Below are positions 1-10,255 of a stretch of 64,000 bases of DNA, one piece after another. The stretch is taken from contig MESL01000007.1 of the NCBI GenBank assembly GCA_001770955.1, forward strand, positions 62,001-126,000, read 5' to 3'. The stretch comes from Burkholderiales bacterium RIFCSPLOWO2_12_FULL_65_40. GTDB lineage: Bacteria > Pseudomonadota > Gammaproteobacteria > Burkholderiales > Burkholderiaceae_C. The translations under genes and the position numbers were made by a program. Numbering within the stretch: the first letter of the stretch is position 1; every line of letters begins with the position of its first letter. Below the pieces are notes generated by a model, which made no database searches, had not been told where the DNA came from, and worked only from the letters and a program-made list of their open reading frames with translations.

Positions 1-390
1 GAGTGGTTTGTGATTGACGCCACCGATAAGGTGCTCGGCCGGGTAGCCAGCGAAGTTGCCCTCCGTCTGCGCGGCAAACACAAAGCCATTTACACGCCTC
101 ACGTTGATACCGGTGACTTCATCGTCATCATCAACGCAGCAAAGATCAAGGTCACCGGCACCAAGTCGATTGACAAGGTGTACTACCGCCACTCGGGTTA
201 CCCCGGCGGCATCACGGCCACCAATTTCCGCGACATGCAATCCAAGCACCCCGGCCGCGCGCTGGAGAAGGCTGTCAAGGGCATGCTGCCCAAGGGCCCG
301 CTCGGATACGCCATGATCAAGAAACTCAAGGTGTACGGTGGTGCAGAGCATCCCCACACCGCCCAACAGCCCAAAGTGCTGGAACTGTAA
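1..390 (+). CDS. rplM: 50S ribosomal protein L13, 5' end cut off by the window
   Basis: Ribosomal protein L13 of the large subunit, an early-assembly 23S rRNA-binding protein. The reading frame is open from base 1 (Glu-Trp-Phe-Val-Ile-Asp-Ala), and L13 proteins normally carry about a dozen more residues before this EWFVIDA motif, so the start codon lies upstream of the window; the GTG at position 10 is an internal Val, not the start. The visible 129 residues include the family signatures [20 protein letters not shown] and the [10 protein letters not shown] block. Eleven bases separate its stop from rpsI, the usual rplM-rpsI operon. Identity is secure; only the missing N-terminus limits the entry. 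Confidence 0.97.
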   Translation, partial: EWFVIDATDKVLGRVASEVALRLRGKHKAIYTPHVDTGDFIVIINAAKIKVTGTKSIDKVYYRHSGYPGGITATNFRDMQSKHPGRALEKAVKGMLPKGPLGYAMIKKLKVYGGAEHPHTAQQPKVLEL

Positions 391-401
391 GGAGCCTTGA
401 G

Positions 402-794
402 ATGATTGGTGAATGGAACAATGGCACCGGCCGTCGCAAGTCCAGCGTCGCCCGCGTGTTTCTGAAAAAAGGTTCTGGCAAGATCACGGTCAACGGCAAG
501 GACATCCAGTCCTACTTCGGCCGTGAAACCTCGATCATGATTGCCAAGCAGCCGCTCATGCTGACCAACCACGCCGAAACCTTCGACGTGATGATCAACG
601 TGCACGGCGGCGGTGAGTCCGGCCAGGCCGGCGCAGCCCGCCACGGCATCACCCGCGCCCTGATCGACTACGACGCGACCCTCAAGTCGGCACTGAGCCA
701 GGCTGGCTTCGTGACGCGTGATGCGCGTGAAGTCGAGCGCAAGAAGGTCGGTCTGCGTTCTGCACGCCGCGCTAAGCAGTTCTCCAAGCGTTAA
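402..794 (+). CDS. rpsI: 30S ribosomal protein S9
   Basis: Ribosomal protein S9 of the small subunit, whose basic C-terminal tail reaches the P-site tRNA. The 130-residue product has the family length and motifs: [14 protein letters not shown] near the N-terminus, the [15 protein letters not shown] block in the middle, and the basic end RRAKQFSKR. An AAGGAG-type ribosome binding site overlaps the rplM stop region (390-395) and fixes the ATG at 402. It is co-transcribed with rplM, and a strong terminator-like hairpin follows. Confidence 0.98.
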   Translation: MIGEWNNGTGRRKSSVARVFLKKGSGKITVNGKDIQSYFGRETSIMIAKQPLMLTNHAETFDVMINVHGGGESGQAGAARHGITRALIDYDATLKSALSQAGFVTRDAREVERKKVGLRSARRAKQFSKR

Positions 795-813
795 TCCGCT
801 TTTTGCCTGCCGC

Positions 814-853
814 AAAGCCGCAACGGGGTCGCCCGCTGCGGCTTTTCTGTTTT
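814..853 (+). terminator. intrinsic terminator after rpsI
   Basis: A perfect 9-bp stem (AAAGCCGCA at 814-822 pairing with TGCGGCTTT at 837-845) with a 14-nt loop is followed by a T-rich run. It sits 20 bases after the rpsI stop and fits the end of the rplM-rpsI transcript. Confidence 0.8.
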
Positions 854-930
854 CGGGGCGGGCCCGGGGTATATTGCGGCACCCTGCGCCCATCCGGTGG
901 TGCGCGGGTCCGATAGGAGAGAGACCCCCC

Positions 931-1662
931 ATGCGATTTCGACTGCTGCGCCGCCGCCTGACCATCAGCGCCCCCCGCATGTCCGTACGCAGTGCCATGC
1001 CCTGGCCTGTGCGCTGGCTGGTTCTGGCCGTGGTCTTCGGGTTTTGTGCGGCGGTGGCCCTGTGGGCGTTCGAGTTTGGTCGCTCCATAGCGGGGCTGGA
1101 TGCGGTCAGCCGTGAGGAGCTTCAGCGCTTGCATTCCGAGGTCGATCGCTTGCGGGAGGAGAATCTGCAGCACCAGGCGGTGGCCAACACCTCGGGCAGC
1201 ATGCTGGTGGCCGAACGCACGGCCCTGGAGCAATTGACGGCCCGTCTGCGCCAGGCGGAGGCCGAGAACCGCGCTTTGCGCGAAGACCTCGGGTTTTTCG
1301 AGAAACTGATTCCTGCCAACGCCGGGGGTGGCAGCATCGCCATCCGGGGGCTGCAGGCCGAGTTGCTGGCAGATACCCACCTGCGGTGGCAGGTGCTGCT
1401 GATGCGCCCTGTCAAGAATGCGCCTGAGTTCAAGGGGCGTCTGGAACTGGTGGTGGCGGGCACCCGGGATGGAAAGTCCTGGAGCCAGACCCTGAGCGGT
1501 GAAGGGCAGGCGCTGCAATTGCGCCAGTACCGGCGCATGGAAGGCGTGGTCGATCTGCCCTTGCGCACCGTGGTAAAAACCATCACGGCCCGGGTGCTGG
1601 AAGGGGCTGTGGTGCATGCCTCGCAGACTGCGGTGCTGGACCGGGAGGAGGCCGTGCAATGA
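931..1662 (+). CDS. membrane-anchored coiled-coil protein of unknown function (DUF6776-like)
   Basis: I do not recognise a function; position and architecture resemble the DUF6776 family found next to bactofilin and ErpA genes in Comamonadaceae (recalled, not searched). The 243-residue product has a basic N-terminus, one hydrophobic membrane segment at about residues 28-47, then an Arg/Glu/Leu-rich stretch (about 58-120) with heptad-like spacing that predicts a coiled coil, and a beta-rich C-terminal half. The frame is open further upstream, but the ATG at 931 follows a GGAGAG element and places the membrane segment near the N-terminus. It lies 55 bases before the bactofilin gene on the same strand, so the two may share a transcript and an envelope or cytoskeletal role; that link is inference. 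Confidence 0.7.
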   Translation: MRFRLLRRRLTISAPRMSVRSAMPWPVRWLVLAVVFGFCAAVALWAFEFGRSIAGLDAVSREELQRLHSEVDRLREENLQHQAVANTSGSMLVAERTALEQLTARLRQAEAENRALREDLGFFEKLIPANAGGGSIAIRGLQAELLADTHLRWQVLLMRPVKNAPEFKGRLELVVAGTRDGKSWSQTLSGEGQALQLRQYRRMEGVVDLPLRTVVKTITARVLEGAVVHASQTAVLDREEAVQ

Positions 1663-1717
1663 CACGGCGCACCGTCTTTATCATTGGCGCGAATGGCCGC
1701 GCCCAGGAGCTATACCC

Positions 1718-2116
1718 ATGTTTTCCCGCAACAAACAACCTCCCATCAAAAGCCTGATCGGCGAGGGAAGCCGCATTGAAGGGCATATTCACTTCAGTGA
1801 TGGCCTGCGCATCGACGGGGAAGTGATCGGTGATGTGCGGGCGAGCTCCGACAAGCCGGGGCTGCTGGTCATCTCGGCGACCGCCAGAGTGGAAGGGGCG
1901 GTGCATGCCGACCACGTGATTGTCAACGGACAGATCAATGGCCCGGTGCATGCCTGCACCATGCTGGAACTGCAGCCCAAGGCGCGGGTTGCCGGGGATG
2001 TGCACTACAAGACTCTGGAAATGCACCAGGGTGCCACCATCTGCGGAAAGATGTTCCCTGCCGATGTGGTGGTGGATGAAAAGCCCACACTGAAATTGGC
2101 GTCAAACAACCCGTAG
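1718..2116 (+). CDS. bactofilin family cytoskeletal protein
   Basis: Bactofilins polymerise without nucleotide into filaments that scaffold cell-wall and envelope enzymes. The 132-residue product is almost wholly a right-handed beta-helix: an N-terminal basic/aromatic membrane-touching tag (MFSRNKQPP), then glycine- and valine-spaced turns such as [23 protein letters not shown] and [10 protein letters not shown]. Length matches small bactofilins. The ATG at 1718 follows a CAGGAG at 1704-1709. The preceding gene encodes a membrane coiled-coil protein and may be its partner. The peptidoglycan genes nearby (M23 peptidase, AnmK) fit a wall-related role, but partners cannot be read from sequence. 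Confidence 0.9.
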   Translation: MFSRNKQPPIKSLIGEGSRIEGHIHFSDGLRIDGEVIGDVRASSDKPGLLVISATARVEGAVHADHVIVNGQINGPVHACTMLELQPKARVAGDVHYKTLEMHQGATICGKMFPADVVVDEKPTLKLASNNP

Positions 2117-2174
2117 GGTGGATTACCGGAAGGATTGCAGTAGCATCCTGCCCAGACCAGAATTGGAGTTTCCC

Positions 2175-2534
2175 ATGAGTGCCGTTGCCGAAATCGTTCC
2201 TGAAATGCCCGATCCCATTGTGTTCACCGAAAGCGCGGCGGCCAAGGTGGCGGATCTGATTGCCGAAGAGGGCAACCCGGATCTCAAGCTGCGTGTTTTT
2301 GTGCAGGGCGGCGGCTGCTCGGGCTTCCAGTATGGCTTCACGTTTGATGAAATCACCAACGAGGACGACACCGTGATGACGAAGAATGGTGTGTCGCTGC
2401 TGATCGATGCCATGAGCTTCCAGTACCTTGTGGGCGCTGAAATCGACTACAAGGAAGACCTGCAGGGCGCGCAGTTTGTCATCAAGAACCCGGGGGCCAC
2501 GTCCACCTGTGGCTGCGGCTCCAGCTTTTCCTGA
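2175..2534 (+). CDS. erpA: iron-sulfur cluster insertion protein ErpA
   Basis: A-type carrier that hands [4Fe-4S] or [2Fe-2S] clusters to apo-enzymes, including those of isoprenoid synthesis. The 119-residue protein carries the three invariant cysteines of the HesB/IscA fold: Cys48 in GGGCSGFQY and Cys112/Cys114 in the terminal [16 protein letters not shown] at 2163-2168 selects the ATG at 2175 over in-frame codons upstream. It stands alone rather than in an isc operon and converges with anmK, whose stop lies 15 bases away. ErpA rather than IscA is preferred because of the longer acidic N-terminus and the solitary location. Confidence 0.94.
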   Translation: MSAVAEIVPEMPDPIVFTESAAAKVADLIAEEGNPDLKLRVFVQGGGCSGFQYGFTFDEITNEDDTVMTKNGVSLLIDAMSFQYLVGAEIDYKEDLQGAQFVIKNPGATSTCGCGSSFS

Positions 2535-2549
2535 ACCTTTGACCCACCT

Positions 2550-3692
2550 TCAGGCGGGGTAGATCCCGCCGAGTACACGGGCGCCTCGGGCGCCCGTTGC
2601 GTTGGGGAGGTTGCCAGGCAAACCGTACAGGGTCTGGCGGGCTAGCCAGGCAAATGCGGCGGCTTCCACCTGCAGCGGGGGCAGTCCGTGGGCCTCGGTG
2701 GTCTCCACCTGCAGGCCGGGCAACAGCGCCTGCAGGCGCGCCATCAGATGCCGGTTGTAGGCGCCACCCCCGCAGACTGCCAGGTACCTGCTTTGTTTTT
2801 GATAGCTTGAGACGCTTGCTGCACAAGCGCTTGCGGTCAATTCTGTCAATGTGGCCTGCACATCCTCCGGTGGGACCGGGCCGAAGCGTTGGAGGCGCTC
2901 CTGCAGCCACTGCGGGTTGAACAGGTCACGGCCCGTGCTTTTGGGCGGTGGCTGCTGCAGGAAGGGTTCGCCTAGCAGGGATGCCAGCAAGTCGGGCAGC
3001 ACCTGGCCGCAGGCGGCCCAGGCGCCATCGCGGTCGAAGGGCTGGCCGGTGTGTTGCTGGCACCAGTGGTCCATGAGGGCGTTGCCGGGGCCACAGTCGA
3101 AACCCAGCACGCCACCCTTCGCGTCCAGCACGCTCAGGTTGGCAATGCCGCCGATGTTGAGCACCAGCAAGCCCTGGTCGGGCTGGCCGAACATGTGCTG
3201 GTGGAAGGCTGGCACCAATGGAGCGCCCTGACCGCCTGCGGCCACGTCGCGGCTGCGGAAATCTGCCACCACGGTGATGCCCGTCAGTTCGGCCAGCAGC
3301 GCCGGGTTGCCGAGCTGCAGTGTGTAGCCCGTGCCGTCGAATTCGCCGGGCCGATGGCGCACCGTCTGGCCATGGGCGCCGACGGCCCGCACGGTGGTGG
3401 CAGGCCGCCCGTGCTGTGCCAGCAAGGCATGCACGGCGTGGGCGTAGCTGCGCGCCAGCGCATTGGCGGCCAGCGCCGCGCGGTGCAGTTCGTTGGTGCC
3501 GGGGGTATTGAGGGCCAGCAGTTCAGCGCGGGTGGCGGCATCGAACGGTGCTGCGTGGTGCCCCAGCACGACGCAGCGCGGGCCGGAGAGGTCGGCCAGC
3601 ACGGCATCCACGCCATCGAGCGAGGTGCCGGACATCAGCCCGATGTACAACTCTGGGGCGGGGGCAGAGGTCACGTCGTTTTGTGATCCCAA
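2550..3692 (-). CDS. anmK: anhydro-N-acetylmuramic acid kinase
   Basis: Phosphorylates and opens 1,6-anhydro-MurNAc released during murein turnover, giving MurNAc-6-P for recycling. The 380-residue product shows the ATPase-fold phosphate motif GLMSGTSLDGVD at the N-terminus, the central DFRSRDVAAGGQGAPLVP block with the catalytic Asp, GFDCGPGNALMD, and the C-terminal VCGGGAYNRHL motif. The longest frame starts at a TTG (3692); a GTG at 3674 would give MTSAPAPELYIGL and is equally plausible. A short palindromic repeat (R1) forms part of the coding sequence just before the VCGGG motif, yet the frame and the local length compared with the E. coli enzyme are kept. The gene converges with erpA and sits upstream of other wall genes. 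Confidence 0.95.
   Translation of the reverse strand: MGSQNDVTSAPAPELYIGLMSGTSLDGVDAVLADLSGPRCVVLGHHAAPFDAATRAELLALNTPGTNELHRAALAANALARSYAHAVHALLAQHGRPATTVRAVGAHGQTVRHRPGEFDGTGYTLQLGNPALLAELTGITVVADFRSRDVAAGGQGAPLVPAFHQHMFGQPDQGLLVLNIGGIANLSVLDAKGGVLGFDCGPGNALMDHWCQQHTGQPFDRDGAWAACGQVLPDLLASLLGEPFLQQPPPKSTGRDLFNPQWLQERLQRFGPVPPEDVQATLTELTASACAASVSSYQKQSRYLAVCGGGAYNRHLMARLQALLPGLQVETTEAHGLPPLQVEAAAFAWLARQTLYGLPGNLPNATGARGARVLGGIYPA
2795..2843 (+). repeat. short palindromic repeat R1, inside anmK
   Basis: Matches the common pattern of this window (TTTTTGATAGCTT, then GACGCTTG, a short loop, CAAGCGCT, then CGGTCAATTC). It is read in frame on the minus strand as part of the variable loop before the VCGGG motif of AnmK. 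Confidence 0.65.
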
Positions 3693-3749
3693 GGGGTGTG
3701 AAGGGTGCGCGAACCAGGCCAGCGGCCGCCGCGCAAGGGCCGCCCCGCC

Positions 3750-3822
3750 GCGCTGGCGGTGTCCCCCTTCCCGGCGCCAGCCGAGAGAAGGGGGAAGGCG
3801 CGACGCGCCACAGGGGGTTGCA
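3750..3822. repeat. GC-rich hairpin between anmK and the M23 peptidase gene
   Basis: TCCCCCTTC at 3762-3770 pairs perfectly with GAAGGGGGA at 3787-3795, and the flanks hold the self-complementary GGCGCGACGCGCC. The whole 133-bp gap is dominated by this structure. It resembles a hairpin I recall as multi-copy in Comamonadaceae genomes; copy number was not checked. It could block read-through from the M23 gene side. Confidence 0.5.
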
Positions 3823-3825
3823 TCG

Positions 3826-5187
3826 CTACTCTGCGCTGGCTTGCTGGATCAGTTCGGCCGAGGCCAGTTCGGTGCGCATCACGGATGCCAGGCGGTCAAA
3901 CGCCGGGCGTGCAGCGGCAGAAACGGGTGCCGCAGCCTCGCTTTGGCGCGCGATGATCATCGGGTCCTGGTGCGCTCCATTCACGCGGAATTCGAAATGC
4001 AGGTGCGGTCCCGTGGCCCAGCCCGTGGAGCCCACGGCGCCGATGTTCTGGCCTTGTTCGACGGATTGCCCCTTCTTCACAAGGATCTTGCTCAGGTGGG
4101 CATAGACGGTCACGTGCTGGTTGCGGTGCTTGATGAACACCACATTGCCAAAACCGTTCTGCACGCCGGCGAAATCCACCACGCCATCGCCCACGGTGCG
4201 CACGGCAGTGCCCGTGGGGGCCGCGAAATCGGTGCCCAGGTGGGCGCGCCAGGTTTTGTGGATGGGGTGGAAGCGCATGGCGAACCCACTGGAGACGCGG
4301 GAGAACTCCACCGGCGAGGCCAGATAGGCGCGGCGCAGGCTCTGCCCATCGAGGGTGTAGTAGGCGCCGCGGCTGGCGCTGGGCTCCTGGAACCACACCG
4401 CTTGGTGGGACTTGCCGTTGTTCTGGAATTCGGCACTCAGCACCCGTCCGGTGCGCAGGGGTTCGCCGTCGGCTTCGAGTGTTTCGTAAACGACGGAAAA
4501 GCGGTCGCCTTTGCGCAGGGAGCGGCGGAAGTCGATGTCGCCCGAGAACAGCTCGGCCACCTGCACCGCCACGGCGTCGGGGATGCGCGCTGCATCGGTG
4601 GCGGCAAACAGGGAGCTCTGGATCACGCCGCCAGCCAGCCGGCTGGAGGTGGTGAGCGGGGCGGTCTCGATGCGCGAGGCAAACCCTGCCTCGGTTTTTT
4701 CGACCACCAGGCGTTTGAACTCCCCGCTCTCGTCAGGCGCCCAGCGCGCCGTCAGGCGCAGCAGGCGGTGGTCGTCAGATGTCTCGGCGGATGCCAGGCG
4801 GCCGGTACGGCCCATCAGGTTCTTCTGCACATGGCTGTCGCGCCGCAGGAAAGCGGCAGCGGCAGGGTCGGCCACCCCCATGCGCTGCAGGAGCGACTCC
4901 ACCGTGTCGCTGCTGCGGACCTGCTCGGTGCGGAACAGCGAAAAACCGGGTTGATCGGCCATTTCGGCCAGCGACAGACCGCTGGCCAGGGACGTGACGG
5001 GCAGTACAACCTGGCGCACGGGCAGGTCGGCCGGGTCGGGGGCCAGCGAGGCTACGGCAAACGCGCCGCCACCGCCGGTCAGCAGCAGGGCTGCCAGGAG
5101 GGCTGTAATGCGTTTGGGGTGATTCTGGATGCCTTGGGTGATGCGGTCGCGCAATGCGAGGCTGGCGGTGGTCAGGCCGTTGTTCAA
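3826..5187 (-). CDS. M23 family murein endopeptidase, membrane anchored
   Basis: Zinc metallo-endopeptidase of the LytM/MepM type that cleaves peptide crosslinks of peptidoglycan in the periplasm. The 453-residue protein has a short cytoplasmic start, one membrane segment (about 27-48), a linker and OapA/LysM-like region, and a C-terminal M23 domain with zinc ligands His316 and Asp320 (HLGTD), His364 (YAHL) and the HLH of GPHLHFE (His395, His397). All catalytic residues are present, so it should be active rather than an EnvC-like activator. The start is a TTG at 5187 preceded by GGGGA at a 7-base spacing. It is divergent from tyrS with 193 bases between. Confidence 0.93.
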   Translation of the reverse strand: MNNGLTTASLALRDRITQGIQNHPKRITALLAALLLTGGGGAFAVASLAPDPADLPVRQVVLPVTSLASGLSLAEMADQPGFSLFRTEQVRSSDTVESLLQRMGVADPAAAAFLRRDSHVQKNLMGRTGRLASAETSDDHRLLRLTARWAPDESGEFKRLVVEKTEAGFASRIETAPLTTSSRLAGGVIQSSLFAATDAARIPDAVAVQVAELFSGDIDFRRSLRKGDRFSVVYETLEADGEPLRTGRVLSAEFQNNGKSHQAVWFQEPSASRGAYYTLDGQSLRRAYLASPVEFSRVSSGFAMRFHPIHKTWRAHLGTDFAAPTGTAVRTVGDGVVDFAGVQNGFGNVVFIKHRNQHVTVYAHLSKILVKKGQSVEQGQNIGAVGSTGWATGPHLHFEFRVNGAHQDPMIIARQSEAAAPVSAAARPAFDRLASVMRTELASAELIQQASAE

Positions 5188-5380
5188 GAGTCGATCCCCA
5201 GGGTGAGCGCACGCCTTGCTGGGCGCTCAGGCAGGGGTGCCAGAGGCTGCAAGGCGGGCAGACTGTCAGTGCCGCAGGACATGGAGGAGAACCCCCAAGG
5301 GCGGGCCACTTAGAATCCGCCACTGCAATGTGGCCGCAAGTATAGCGAACCATGGGCGCGGTACACCCAAGAAAACCCTT

Positions 5381-6613
5381 ATGAATCAATCCTTTGTTAC
5401 ATCTGATCCGATCACTGATGGTGTAGGACGAGCGCTTGAAATTTCGCTGCGCGGCGTGGAGGAGCTTCTGCCCCGGGACGAATGGGTGAAGAAGCTCGCG
5501 CGTTCGGAGGCTACCGGCCAGCCGCTGCGCATCAAGCTGGGGCTGGACCCCACAGCGCCCGACATCCACATCGGCCACACGGTGGTGCTCAACAAGATGC
5601 GCCAGCTGCAGGACCTGGGCCATCAGGTGATCTTCCTGATCGGCGACTTCACGAGCCTGATCGGCGACCCCTCGGGCCGCAACAGCACACGCCCGCCGCT
5701 CACGCCCGAGCAGATCAAGGTCAATGCCGAAACCTATTACCGCCAGGCCAGCCTGGTGCTGGACCCGGCGCGCACAGAGATCCGCTACAACAGCGAATGG
5801 TGCGAGCCGCTGGGCGCCACCGGCATGATCCAGCTGGCCGCGAAGTACACCGTGGCGCGGATGATGGAGCGCAACGACTTCCATGAGCGCTTCACCGCCG
5901 GCAACTCGATCAGCGTGCACGAGTTTCTCTACCCGCTGATGCAGGGCTACGACTCCGTGGCGCTCAAGAGCGACCTGGAACTGGGCGGCACCGACCAGAA
6001 GTTCAACCTGCTCATGGGCCGCCACCTGCAGCAGGAATACGGCCAGGAGCCGCAGTGCATCCTGACCATGCCGCTGCTCGAAGGCCTGGACGGCGTCGAG
6101 AAGATGTCCAAGTCCAAGAACAATTACATCGGCATCAGCGAAGACGCCAACACCATGTTCGCCAAGGTGCTGAGCATCTCCGACACGCTGATGTGGCGCT
6201 GGTACACCCTGCTGTCGTTCCGCTCGCTCGAAGAGATTGCCCGGCTCAAGGCCGAGGTCGAAGGCGGGCGCAACCCCAAGGACGCCAAAGTGCTGCTGGC
6301 CAAGGAAATCACCGCGCGCTTCCACAATGCGGCGGCGGCCGACGCCGCCGAGCAGGACTTCATCAATCGCAGCAAGGGCGGCGTCCCCGACGAGATTCCG
6401 GAGGTGAGCCTGTCAGGCGCGCCGCTGGGAATCGGTGCTGTTTTGAAGCAGGCCAATCTGGCGCCCTCGACCAGCGAAGCCAGCCGCCTGATCGAGGGCG
6501 GCGGTGTGCGCGTCGATGGCGCGGTGGTCAGCGATCGCGGCCTCAAGCTGGCAGCGGGCACCTATGTGGTGCAGGTGGGCAAGCGCAAGTTTGCGCGCGT
6601 CACGCTGGGCTGA
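5381..6613 (+). CDS. tyrS: tyrosyl-tRNA synthetase
   Basis: Charges tRNA-Tyr with tyrosine in the cytoplasm. The 410-residue protein has the class I HIGH motif at residues 63-66, the KMSKS loop at 241-245, and a C-terminal S4 RNA-binding domain (about 345-410; [14 protein letters not shown]). The ATG at 5381 gives the expected N-terminus; the frame stays open upstream without a good start. The HIGH/KMSKS spacing fits the bacterial TyrZ-like subgroup. It ends three bases before the convergent hemerythrin gene, leaving no room for a terminator between them. Confidence 0.97.
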   Translation: MNQSFVTSDPITDGVGRALEISLRGVEELLPRDEWVKKLARSEATGQPLRIKLGLDPTAPDIHIGHTVVLNKMRQLQDLGHQVIFLIGDFTSLIGDPSGRNSTRPPLTPEQIKVNAETYYRQASLVLDPARTEIRYNSEWCEPLGATGMIQLAAKYTVARMMERNDFHERFTAGNSISVHEFLYPLMQGYDSVALKSDLELGGTDQKFNLLMGRHLQQEYGQEPQCILTMPLLEGLDGVEKMSKSKNNYIGISEDANTMFAKVLSISDTLMWRWYTLLSFRSLEEIARLKAEVEGGRNPKDAKVLLAKEITARFHNAAAADAAEQDFINRSKGGVPDEIPEVSLSGAPLGIGAVLKQANLAPSTSEASRLIEGGGVRVDGAVVSDRGLKLAAGTYVVQVGKRKFARVTLG

Positions 6614-6616
6614 ACA

Positions 6617-7024
6617 TCAGGCCAGGCCCTTGGACTGGAAGAAGGGCAGGTAGGCGCGGTCCACCCTGCAGATGTGGTGGATCAGCCATTCCTTGAGGAA
6701 GTCGAGCGCCTCGAAGGTGATTTCCTCGCCCGTCTCGAAGCGCATCAGCAGTTCCATGGCCTTGCTGGTGAAACCGTCGTGCTCGGCCTTGTGCGCGGGG
6801 GTTTCGGGGTAGCCGTGCTGCTGGAACAGCACCTCTTCCACGATGAAGTGGTTGTGGGTGTAGTCCACCAGGCCTTCGAGCACCTCGCCGATGGCTTCGC
6901 GCCGCGGCTGGGGCTGCGACAGTTCGTCGTGCAGGTTGTTCGTGAGTTGCACCAGCCATTGGTGCTGGCGGTCGATTTCCGCTACCCCCAGCTCCAGTTC
7001 GCTGGTCCACGGCATGAACGTCAT
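6617..7024 (-). CDS. bacteriohemerythrin
   Basis: A single-domain O2-binding di-iron protein of 135 residues. All seven metal ligands are in place: His21, His59 and Glu63 (HFIVE), His78 and His82 (HKAEH), and His117/Asp122 (HICRVD). No other domain is fused, so it is a free cytoplasmic oxygen carrier or sensor. GGGAGA four bases before the ATG at 7024 supports the start; an in-frame ATG three codons later is possible. It is convergent with tyrS. A second, different hemerythrin-fold protein lies at 36547-36999. Confidence 0.92.
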   Translation of the reverse strand: MTFMPWTSELELGVAEIDRQHQWLVQLTNNLHDELSQPQPRREAIGEVLEGLVDYTHNHFIVEEVLFQQHGYPETPAHKAEHDGFTSKAMELLMRFETGEEITFEALDFLKEWLIHHICRVDRAYLPFFQSKGLA

Positions 7025-7159
7025 CCGGATCTCCCTCGGGTGTGAATGGATGCAGCCCGGCCCGGTGCGCAGGCCTGGAGCGCAATTCCCGGGTTTTAGG
7101 GGGGATGGCCCGGTCCGGGTTTGACCTCCCTCAATTCAAAACCATATCAACAACATGGT

Positions 7160-8161
7160 TTAGGGTTTTGCCTTGCCGGCTGTTGCATTCAACCCATCGG
7201 TGTCGCCCACGGACTGGCGTGTGCGCGCTGCTTCGGCCCGCAGCCAGGCGCAGAAGGCCTGCACCTCGGGGCGCGGGCTGCTGCGCGGCCCGACCAGCAG
7301 CCAGTAGGCCAGCGGCGAGTCCAGCCGGTGGCCGGGCAGCACCTCCACGAGGTCGCCACTGGCCAGTGCATCGGCGATCAGCGGCATGCGTGCCAGCGCC
7401 AGACCCTGACCGCTGAGGGCGGCCTGCACGATCTGGTGCGCGTAGTTGAAATACAGCCAGCGCGGCGGCTGCAGCAAAGGGCAGCCCTGGGCATCAAACC
7501 AGCGGCGCCAGGACAGCCATTCCAGGTGCTGGTTGCGGTGCGCGTCACCCGCCTCGATCAGCGTGAACTGCGCCACGTCGGCTGGTGCGCGCAGGGGCGG
7601 CATGCTTTTGAGCAGCCAGGGGCTGGCCACCACCGCCAGCTGCTCGCCAAACAGGCGCTCGGCACCCTCCAGGCGCGTGCCGGGCAGGCTGTAGCGCAGC
7701 GCCAGGTCCACATCGGCGGTGTCGAGATCCACGGAGGCGTCGCTCGCGTCGATACGGATATCGATATCGGGGTTCTCGCGCTGGAAGGCCTCCAGGCGCG
7801 GGATCAGCCAGGTCGAGGCAAAACTCGCCCAGGTGGTGATGGCCACGCTCTTGCGCCCTGCCGTCTGGCGCACCAGTCGCACGGCGGCGTCCATGCGCTC
7901 CAGCGCGGGCACCACGGCGCGCTGCAGTTGCGCGCCGGCGCTGGTCAGCTCCACGGCGCGCGTGTGGCGCAGGAACAGCGGCACGCCCACTTCGTCTTCC
8001 AGCGCCTGGATCTGGCGGCTCACGGCCGACTGCGTGAGCGCCAGCTCGTCGGCTGCCGCGCGGAAGTTCAGATGCCGTGCCACGGCCAGGAAGGCGCGCC
8101 AGTGGCCTGCACCGACGGGGCGGGTGCGTAGCAGGGGGCTGGAGTTCTGCGGGCTGCTCAT
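7160..8161 (-). CDS. LysR family transcriptional regulator (GcvA-like)
   Basis: LysR-type DNA-binding regulator. A winged helix-turn-helix at about residues 20-75 (FRAAADELALTQSAVSRQI) is followed by a periplasmic-binding-protein-like effector domain with the WLIPRLEAF, DVDLALRY and VVASPWLL blocks typical of the GcvA/AmpR subgroup. I chose the ATG at 8161, giving 333 residues, because the helix-turn-helix then starts at the usual distance; a start at 8209 would add 16 residues, and neither has a clear ribosome binding site. It is divergent from the DUF2917 gene, the common arrangement in which a LysR protein controls its neighbour; that target is inferred. Confidence 0.92.
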   Translation of the reverse strand: MSSPQNSSPLLRTRPVGAGHWRAFLAVARHLNFRAAADELALTQSAVSRQIQALEDEVGVPLFLRHTRAVELTSAGAQLQRAVVPALERMDAAVRLVRQTAGRKSVAITTWASFASTWLIPRLEAFQRENPDIDIRIDASDASVDLDTADVDLALRYSLPGTRLEGAERLFGEQLAVVASPWLLKSMPPLRAPADVAQFTLIEAGDAHRNQHLEWLSWRRWFDAQGCPLLQPPRWLYFNYAHQIVQAALSGQGLALARMPLIADALASGDLVEVLPGHRLDSPLAYWLLVGPRSSPRPEVQAFCAWLRAEAARTRQSVGDTDGLNATAGKAKP

Positions 8162-8278
8162 GGGGTTGATTGATGCGTTTAAGGAATCAATAGCGTAGCG
8201 CGTTTTCATTGGACCGTGAATGGAATGAAGAGGAACATGAGCGCATCGGAAAACTTCATTGATGCCAAGGAGCCTGCC

Positions 8279-8773
8279 ATGTCCTCTCTATCGCCGTTGT
8301 CGCACCCCACCGCCGCTCCCACGCCCGGCCGCGCGCTGGCGGGCCACTGGAAGCTGCCAGCCGGGCGTGTTCTGTCGCTGTGCCCGCGCGAGCGCAGCGT
8401 GCTGGAAATCACCCTGGGCCGCGTGTGGCTCACCGGGGCGGACGGCCCGGGGCCCGGCGCTGACCATGTGCTGGCGGCGGGCGAACGCCTGGTGGTCGAA
8501 CCCGGCCGCCATGTGGTGATCGAGCCCTGGGCCGGGGCGGGCTGGCCGGCTGCAGCCTTCCGCTGGGATGCCGCTGCGGCGCCCCATGCCGTGCCCCTGT
8601 CGGCGCAATGGGAGCGCGGCGTGGCACTTCCGCTGCGTGACCTGTCGCAGGCCCTGGGATGCCTCGGCCGGGCCGTGGCCATGGCTGCGGGCGCAGCGGG
8701 GCGCCTGTTTGCCGGGCTGGCGCGCTACGCGCTGGCGCCGCGCGTGCCGCAGACCGGTTGCGGCGGCGGATAA
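8279..8773 (+). CDS. DUF2917 domain protein
   Basis: Small protein of unknown function, 164 residues. The centre shows the DUF2917 pattern (WKLPAGRVLSL, then ITLGRVWLTGADG and LAAGERLVVEPGRHVVIEP), a cupin-like beta fold; the C-terminal third is Ala/Gly-rich. A strong AAGGAG at 8267-8272, six bases before the ATG at 8279, decides the start against three earlier in-frame codons. It is divergent from the LysR gene and is the most obvious candidate target of that regulator. No catalytic residues can be assigned. Confidence 0.8.
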   Translation: MSSLSPLSHPTAAPTPGRALAGHWKLPAGRVLSLCPRERSVLEITLGRVWLTGADGPGPGADHVLAAGERLVVEPGRHVVIEPWAGAGWPAAAFRWDAAAAPHAVPLSAQWERGVALPLRDLSQALGCLGRAVAMAAGAAGRLFAGLARYALAPRVPQTGCGGG

Positions 8774-8824
8774 TCCGTGCGCATCCGGACGGGGCGGGCC
8801 CGTGCCGGAACACCACCGATTTTC

Positions 8825-10251
<1,427 letters not shown>

Positions 10252-10255
<4 letters not shown>

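Noticed and set aside
10..390. GTG at position 10 as the start of rplM
   Set aside because: The frame is open to base 1 with the conserved E-W-F before it; the gene begins upstream of the window.
3463..5313. Long plus-strand frame opposite anmK and the M23 peptidase gene
   Set aside because: It is a mirror of the real minus-strand genes with biased composition and no domain.
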